From: Bacilli bacterium
GTDB taxonomy: Bacteria; Bacillota_I; Bacilli_A; RF39; UBA660
Assembly (NCBI GenBank): GCA_017634385.1
Contig: JAGBNN010000002.1
Coordinates: 186,001-250,000 of the forward strand
DNA length: 64,000 bases
Direction: 5' to 3'
Part shown: piece by piece, positions 58,992 through 64,000 of the stretch
How positions within the stretch are numbered: the first letter of the stretch is position 1
Layout of the letters: each line of letters starts with the position of its first letter
Program-made: the position numbers and the translations under genes
The notes under the pieces: model-generated
What the model saw: the letters and a program-made list of their open reading frames with translations, nothing else
Told to the model about the DNA's origin: nothing
Databases searched by the model: none

Positions 58992-61558
58992 GTTCCTATG
59001 CTACAACTGTTACTTACTTTCCATGTTTTATTATCTGTTGATATTTCTATTTTAGATATAGATGCTCCATTATCTCCTGTTGTATCTATTGTAAAGCTTA
59101 TACCTCTATTTTTACATCCATTTGTATCTATTCCACTTACTCTTATTGTATTTATTGGTGTTGGTCCTGTTTGTTGTGGTTGTGTATTTGATTGAGCAGG
59201 TTGACTTGTACTTGGTTGTGTTGCTTGTTGTTGTGTACTTGAATGTGTTTGAGGTTGTTGAGATACTGTACAACTACTCTTTATATTTGTTTTATATGGT
59301 CCAAATTCTGTAGCATTATTATTTTTATCTATTACTTTAAACCATATTTTTTCATGATAATTCTTTATTGACATTGCTACATCCATTCTATTATTACCAG
59401 CTACTAATTTTGTCCAATTTGCGATTGTATCTGTTTTATATTGTACTTCTTTAATACCTACTGAACTACTTGTATCTCTGAATGTAAATGTTAAAGGATT
59501 AGTATAACATGATGCATCTTGAAGCGTTCTATTTCTGTTTACTACTTCTATTTTAGCTTTTGCATTGCCTACTATTTCCCAATCATCAATCATTGATTTT
59601 TCTATTTTAAATGTTGTTTTCTTTGTTCCTTTATAGTTTTCTTTTCCTGTTACTGTTACAGTTGCAGTTCCTGGATTTACATTATTTGAATAACTTACTG
59701 TATAATCTTTATTTCTTGTTAAAGTATTTCCTTCTAATTTAACTGTTATATTAGGTGTTATTGCTTTTCCTGTATATAATTGAGATGGTATTGAATCTAT
59801 TGAAGCTTTAGATATATTTGTTTCTACTTCTTTCCATCCATCTATTATAAATTCTTTTATTTTAAATGTTGCCTTCTTTGTTCCTGTATAGTTTCCTTTT
59901 CCTGTTACTGTTACAGTTGCAGTTCCTACTTTTACATTATTTGAATAACTTACTGTATAACTTTTACCTTTTGTTAATGTTTTACCGTCCATTTTAACTA
60001 CTACATTTGGTTTTATCGCTTTTCCTGTATATGTTTGATCAGGTATTTTATTTATTGTTGCATTTTTTAAATCTGTATTATCATATTTCTCAAATCCTGA
60101 TAATATATCTTTATTTTTTGAATCTTTTGTTTCTGATTTTTTTACACATGAAGAAAGTTTTTTAATAGTTTGAATACTTCCATCAGAACTATGTACAACT
60201 AAATCATATCTTAAATGATTTTCTTTCATAGTTATTTTACAAGTACTACTTGGAGTTTCTGCACAAGAGTTATGTTCTTTATCTAATGTTGTCCAATTTC
60301 TATAACTTGAAAATTTTTCCCCAAAAGTTACTTTAAATTCTACTTTTACTATATTTAATCCTTTTGTATTAACTAAATTATATGTTGTTGGAGTTGAACC
60401 ACATTTTCTTGTTTTATATTTTATATTTCTATTTGCATTTCTTATTTCTATATTTCCTGATTTAGATACATTAGAATAATCGCTTTCTATTATAAAATAT
60501 AATTTTTCAGTTCCTGTATAATTTCCTTTTCCTTTTACTATTACAGTTGCTGTTCCTGGTTTTATATTATTTTTATAACTTACTGTATAATCTGTTCCTT
60601 CTTTTACTTTACTTTTAGGTTTTACCTTTGGTTTTATTGCTTTTCCTGTATAAGTTCTTTTAGAAATCGATTCAAATACAGCATTTGATATATTTTTCTT
60701 TGTTATTTTACATGTTATTACTTTTGTTTTTTTAGTACCATCTCTCCATTTATAAGCATCAGGAGGTGTTACTTTTTCTTTATATTCACCTATTTTAGAA
60801 TTTTTTAAACTAATAACAGTAAATCCATTATTTATAGCACTAGTACCATCATATTCTTTTTGACATTTATTACCAGGTACTTGTATATCTGTACTCTTTT
60901 TACCATCAGAATAACTACTTGTACGTATTGCATAATTAATTAATGGTAAATTTTTAACATTTACATCACTTGAATCTTTTGAACTATATATATATGCATA
61001 TTCTAATTTCTTATTATTTCTTAAATCTATTTTACTTGGATTTTCTACAGTTACATTTATTTTTGTTACACTACTAGGTAATTTTAAATTGTTTATACCA
61101 AAATCATATCCGTTAAAATTTACGAATTCTAATGACTTATTTTTACTTAAATCAACATTATCTAATATATCTAATTTTTCATTACCATGATCATCAATCA
61201 TGAAAGATATATCTTCTAAAGATTTCATTTGTTCTATACCCTCTAATGACATCTTTGATGTATCATTTCTACTTATATAACAATCTAATGATTTTACATT
61301 TTGTAAGTCTTCTAAAGATAGTGCTTTATTTTTACTTACTCCAAGACTTTCAGCAGTACATTCATGTAATCTATAATCTTTAATAATAGAACCATTAGGC
61401 ACTGAATTTACGCTAGCTCCTAATTTATTTACATAATTACTAATTCCAAGCATTGAAGATACTACTGCACCTATTACTATTAATAATGATATTAATCTAA
61501 AGTTTCTTACTCTTTTTTTATAAGCATTACTTGGTCTTCCTACTTTCTTTTTAAACAT
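58886..61558 (-). CDS. Surface protein with leucine-rich repeats, YTGK Ig-like repeats and FGPYK module
   Basis: The protein of about 890 residues has a basic cytoplasmic start (KKKVGRPSNAYKKRV, AT-hook-like), one membrane helix (NFRLISLLIVIGAVVSSMLG) and a leucine-rich-repeat-like region (about 60-230, for example MSLEGIEQMKSLEDISFM, LKLPSSVTKINVTV). Three YTGK Ig-like repeats follow (GKAIKPNVVVKMDGKTL, KGKSYTVSYSNNVKVGTATV). The end has cysteine modules, one with KTNIKSSC, a Gln/Thr/Ser linker, and a final domain ending YQVFGKYCTK. The start at 61558 is behind AGGAGAG. No LPXTG is present. It parallels the last gene in the window. Confidence 0.78.
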   Translation of the reverse strand: MFKKKVGRPSNAYKKRVRNFRLISLLIVIGAVVSSMLGISNYVNKLGASVNSVPNGSIIKDYRLHECTAESLGVSKNKALSLEDLQNVKSLDCYISRNDTSKMSLEGIEQMKSLEDISFMIDDHGNEKLDILDNVDLSKNKSLEFVNFNGYDFGINNLKLPSSVTKINVTVENPSKIDLRNNKKLEYAYIYSSKDSSDVNVKNLPLINYAIRTSSYSDGKKSTDIQVPGNKCQKEYDGTSAINNGFTVISLKNSKIGEYKEKVTPPDAYKWRDGTKKTKVITCKITKKNISNAVFESISKRTYTGKAIKPKVKPKSKVKEGTDYTVSYKNNIKPGTATVIVKGKGNYTGTEKLYFIIESDYSNVSKSGNIEIRNANRNIKYKTRKCGSTPTTYNLVNTKGLNIVKVEFKVTFGEKFSSYRNWTTLDKEHNSCAETPSSTCKITMKENHLRYDLVVHSSDGSIQTIKKLSSCVKKSETKDSKNKDILSGFEKYDNTDLKNATINKIPDQTYTGKAIKPNVVVKMDGKTLTKGKSYTVSYSNNVKVGTATVTVTGKGNYTGTKKATFKIKEFIIDGWKEVETNISKASIDSIPSQLYTGKAITPNITVKLEGNTLTRNKDYTVSYSNNVNPGTATVTVTGKENYKGTKKTTFKIEKSMIDDWEIVGNAKAKIEVVNRNRTLQDASCYTNPLTFTFRDTSSSVGIKEVQYKTDTIANWTKLVAGNNRMDVAMSIKNYHEKIWFKVIDKNNNATEFGPYKTNIKSSCTVSQQPQTHSSTQQQATQPSTSQPAQSNTQPQQTGPTPINTIRVSGIDTNGCKNRGISFTIDTTGDNGASISKIEISTDNKTWKVSNSCSIGTKKATCKINSKYTSLYYKVTTSHNHYQVFGKYCTK

Positions 61559-61611
61559 CTTACACACTCTCCTATTATTAATTTTATTTTATCATTTATA
61601 CATTTTATATA

Positions 61612-61646
61612 CAATAAAAAAAGCATTTACTTTACATAAATACTTT
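61612..61646 (-). terminator. Intrinsic terminator of the last surface gene
   Basis: AGTATTTA pairs with TAAATGCT (one G-U pair) around a 7-base loop, followed by T residues on the minus strand. Confidence 0.8.
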
Positions 61647-61750
61647 ATTTTGTACAATATCTTCCAAATACTTGATAATGGTTATGTGATGTTGTTACTT
61701 TATAGTATAAAGATGTATATTTACTATTTATCTTACATGTTGCTTTCTTT
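61645..61750 (-). repeat. Near-identical C-terminal coding block, copy 2
   Basis: This block matches 58886-58991 at 105 of 106 positions and lies in the gene cut by the right edge. The two copies are 2,759 bases apart. Confidence 0.93.
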
Positions 61751-64000
61751 CCTGTTATTGTACAGCTATTACTTGTTTTCCATGTTTTTTTATCAGTTGA
61801 GAATTCTATTTTATATATAGATGCTCCATTATCTCCTGTTGAATCTACTGTAAAACTTACACCTCTTTTCTTACAACTTTTTGTATCTATTCCACTTACT
61901 TTTATTGTATTTATTTGTGTTGGAGATGTTTGTTGTGGTGTAACTTGTTGTTGTGCTTGAGATTGTTGTGGTTGTGGACTAGTTTGTTGTGATTGTGCTG
62001 TACAACTACTCTTTATATTCACCTTATATGGTCCAAATTCTTTTACATTTCCATTTACTGCTGTTACTTTAAACCATATTTGATTATGTGGATTTTTTAA
62101 TGTTATTCCTATTGATTTTTTATTTTTTACTGATGCTAGTGTTTTCCATTCATTTGTTTTATCTGATTTATATTGTACTTGTTTTATTCCTACTTCATTT
62201 GTTTCAGTAAATATTACTGGTTGAGATGTTGTTACACATGCTCCACTTGTTAATACACTTGGTACATTTATTGTAATATTTGCTGTTTTTGTTTGTGGTG
62301 TTGGTTGTGTTGTACTTGATGTTGATTGATTTGTACAACTACTCTTTATATTTACTTTATATGGTCCAAATTCTTTTACATTTCCATTTACTGCAGTTAC
62401 TTTAAACCATATTTGATTATGTGGATTTTTTAATGAAATACTTATTTCAGATTTATTACTTACTGATGCTAGTGTTTTCCAATCTGATTTATCTGATTTA
62501 TATTGTACTTGTTTTATTCCAACTCCATTTGTTTCATTAAATATTACTCTTTGCGCATTTGTTACACATGTTCCACTTGTTAATGTACTTGGTACATTTA
62601 TTTGTATATTTGCTGTTTTTTGTTGTTGTGGAGTATTATTAATTTTTTCTATTTTAAAGTTAACTTTTTTACTTCCATTGTAGAAACCTGTTCCTGTTAT
62701 TGTTACTACTCCTGTACCAGGATTAACATTATTTGAATAAGTTACTGTATAAGCTGTATCTTTCTTTAATACCTTACCACTATATTTTACTACTACATTT
62801 GGTGTTACTTCTTTTCCTGTATAATTTTGTGTTGGTATTGAATTTATTGTTGCACTTGATATATTTTTTAGTTTTACTTCTTTAATATCACTTTTTGTTA
62901 TTTTAAATATTTTTATAATACCATTTGAATTTATATATTTATGGTAGCATAACGATATATAACAAGCATTATCTGCCTTTTTAGTTGACTTCCATTCATT
63001 ATATTTATTCCAATTTTTAGTATCAGTACTATACCAATACATTTGATCTATAGTTGCTGTTGATTTATCTTCTATAGTATATGTAAATTTACCTTTTTCA
63101 GCTTTTTTATTTGTTATTACCATTGTTTGTGCTTTTGTAATAGTTTGTGATGATGTATCTGATTTTGGCATTTCTTTTGCACATGTTTTTTGAATATTTA
63201 TTTTATATGGTCCATATACCTTTGACATATTTCCTTTTTTGTCTTTTACTCTAAACATTATACTTTCATGTTTAGTACTTATTTTGATTGCTGCTTTATT
63301 TCCATTAATTGTCTTTGTATCTTTTGGTAATGCTGACCATTTTTTTCCTTTATCTTTTGAATAGTATACTTCTGCAATTCCTTTTCCAGCTGTTTCTTCA
63401 AATGTAAATTCTAATGGATTTGGGAAGCATGATGCATCACTTAAATTTCTATTTTTTTCTGTTACTTTTATTTGAGCAGCTGCTTTTTCACTTGTTTTTT
63501 CTATTTTGAATGTTATAGTTTTACTTCCACTATAATATCCTATACCTGATATTTTTAATCTAGCTTCTCCTGGATTAACATTATTCGCATATGTTATTTT
63601 ATAATCTGTTCCTTCTTTTAATGTTTTCTTATTATATGTTACTTTTGGTTTTGGTTCTATTACTTGTCCACTAAATTTTTGAGTTTTTACTTTTTCTACT
63701 GTTGCTTTTGTTATATTTGTTTTTGGTGTGCATGATACCATTTTAGATGCATTATCATATCCACCTGGATTATTAAATCCACCTTTATCTACTACTTTTA
63801 CTTTAAATTGTTGAGTTTTATTTCCTAAAGTTGCTGTTATTGTTACTGTCTTTTTACTTGTCTTTTTACCATAGATTTGAATACCTTGTTTAGACATTCC
63901 TTTTACTTCTTTTATTTCTACAATACTCTTATCACTTGTTGTCCATTTAATATTACTTGCTTTATAATTTACATTTAATGGATATATTTCTAAGTTTAAT
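61645..64000 (-). CDS. Surface protein with Ig-like and FGPYK modules (5' end beyond window)
   Basis: The open frame runs through the right edge without a start, so at least 785 residues are visible and the Met at 63897 is internal. The edge encodes LNLEIYPLNVNYKASNIKWT and TSDKSIVEIKEVKG, a Big2-like Ig domain. YTGK-type repeats (KFSGQVIEPKPKVTYNKKTL, NYTGKEVTPNVVVKYSGKVL), cysteine modules of about 110 residues (EVGIKQVQYKSDK, WFKVTAVNGNVKEFGPYK, VNIKSSC, two close copies 333 bases apart) and a Gln/Pro/Ser linker follow. The last 35 residues are almost identical to those of the gene at 58886. It is probably the larger of two paralogous surface proteins. Confidence 0.82.
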   Translation of the reverse strand, partial: LNLEIYPLNVNYKASNIKWTTSDKSIVEIKEVKGMSKQGIQIYGKKTSKKTVTITATLGNKTQQFKVKVVDKGGFNNPGGYDNASKMVSCTPKTNITKATVEKVKTQKFSGQVIEPKPKVTYNKKTLKEGTDYKITYANNVNPGEARLKISGIGYYSGSKTITFKIEKTSEKAAAQIKVTEKNRNLSDASCFPNPLEFTFEETAGKGIAEVYYSKDKGKKWSALPKDTKTINGNKAAIKISTKHESIMFRVKDKKGNMSKVYGPYKINIQKTCAKEMPKSDTSSQTITKAQTMVITNKKAEKGKFTYTIEDKSTATIDQMYWYSTDTKNWNKYNEWKSTKKADNACYISLCYHKYINSNGIIKIFKITKSDIKEVKLKNISSATINSIPTQNYTGKEVTPNVVVKYSGKVLKKDTAYTVTYSNNVNPGTGVVTITGTGFYNGSKKVNFKIEKINNTPQQQKTANIQINVPSTLTSGTCVTNAQRVIFNETNGVGIKQVQYKSDKSDWKTLASVSNKSEISISLKNPHNQIWFKVTAVNGNVKEFGPYKVNIKSSCTNQSTSSTTQPTPQTKTANITINVPSVLTSGACVTTSQPVIFTETNEVGIKQVQYKSDKTNEWKTLASVKNKKSIGITLKNPHNQIWFKVTAVNGNVKEFGPYKVNIKSSCTAQSQQTSPQPQQSQAQQQVTPQQTSPTQINTIKVSGIDTKSCKKRGVSFTVDSTGDNGASIYKIEFSTDKKTWKTSNSCTITGKKATCKINSKYTSLYYKVTTSHNHYQVFGRYCTK

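Noticed and set aside
63897..63899. Met at 63897 as the start of the last surface gene
   Set aside because: The frame continues without a stop to the window edge and encodes an Ig-like domain, so this Met is internal.
1..64000. tRNA, rRNA or other standard structured RNA genes
   Set aside because: I looked for T-loop (GTTCGA-type) and other common signatures in the gaps on both strands and saw none beyond the T-box and the BRO leader.

Overview
The window is a low-GC (clearly AT-rich) chromosomal segment from a Gram-positive bacterium of the Bacilli/Mollicutes neighbourhood, probably an uncultured gut lineage; I cannot place it more precisely. The evidence is a Bacilli-type replication set (dnaB, dnaI, dnaE, priA), a threonine T-box leader, RNase HIII, the yneF-sirA pair found side by side in Bacillus, strong AGGAGG/AGGTGAT ribosome binding sites, and the standard genetic code (TAA dominates, TGA ends lspA, Trp is TGG). 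A sigG fragment, sirA and a SpoVB/MurJ-type flippase point to an endospore former or a descendant of one. Almost every gene is on the minus strand; only rpmB and rnhC are on the plus strand. There is no tRNA, rRNA, CRISPR array, insertion sequence or prophage block; one lone BRO/antirepressor-type gene is the only mobile-element-like gene.

Layout. 1-3.6 kb: sigG (cut by the left edge), a MacB-like ABC transporter, two unknown small proteins downstream of pyk. 3.6-8.5 kb: pyk, a secreted BNR-4-type propeller protein, a phosphoesterase. 8.5-18.5 kb: dnaE, rpmB, T-box/unknown gene/thrS, a degenerate RNase II-like protein, dnaI, dnaB, yneF. 18.5-27.5 kb: sirA, trxA, cvpA, rnhC, two membrane-anchored proteins, the BRO gene with a structured leader, rhomboid protease, rluD, lspA, yebC. 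27.5-33.3 kb: one tight operon of arginase, ornithine/alanine racemase-family protein, a GatD-like protein lacking its catalytic Cys and His, MurT-like ligase and a lipid II flippase-type protein. 33.3-42.6 kb: zinc-ribbon membrane protein, khpA, rpsP, two giant tandem paralogues with a type IV pilin N-terminus and GLUG repeats, and small membrane proteins. 42.6-55.4 kb: frr, tsf, rpsB, HD hydrolase, priA, a long repeat-rich surface protein with two consensus promoters, tmk-like kinase, Smr protein, ppdK. 55.4-64 kb: Xer recombinase, a pilin-module membrane protein, the SPFH/NfeD pair and two big surface proteins, the last cut by the right edge.

Themes. The informational genes (translation, replication, RNA processing) are ordinary and compactly arranged: several promoters have their -35 box inside, or directly beside, the terminator hairpin of the preceding gene. 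The unusual part is the envelope: at least seven large surface proteins use shared building blocks (a pilin-like Cys module, a Cys-bracketed FGPYK module, YTGK Ig-like repeats, GLUG repeats), and DNA-level duplications show they are still being copied. The best candidate for an undescribed system is the arginase-racemase-GatD*/MurT-flippase operon, whose GatD lacks glutaminase residues and which may make an altered peptidoglycan precursor.
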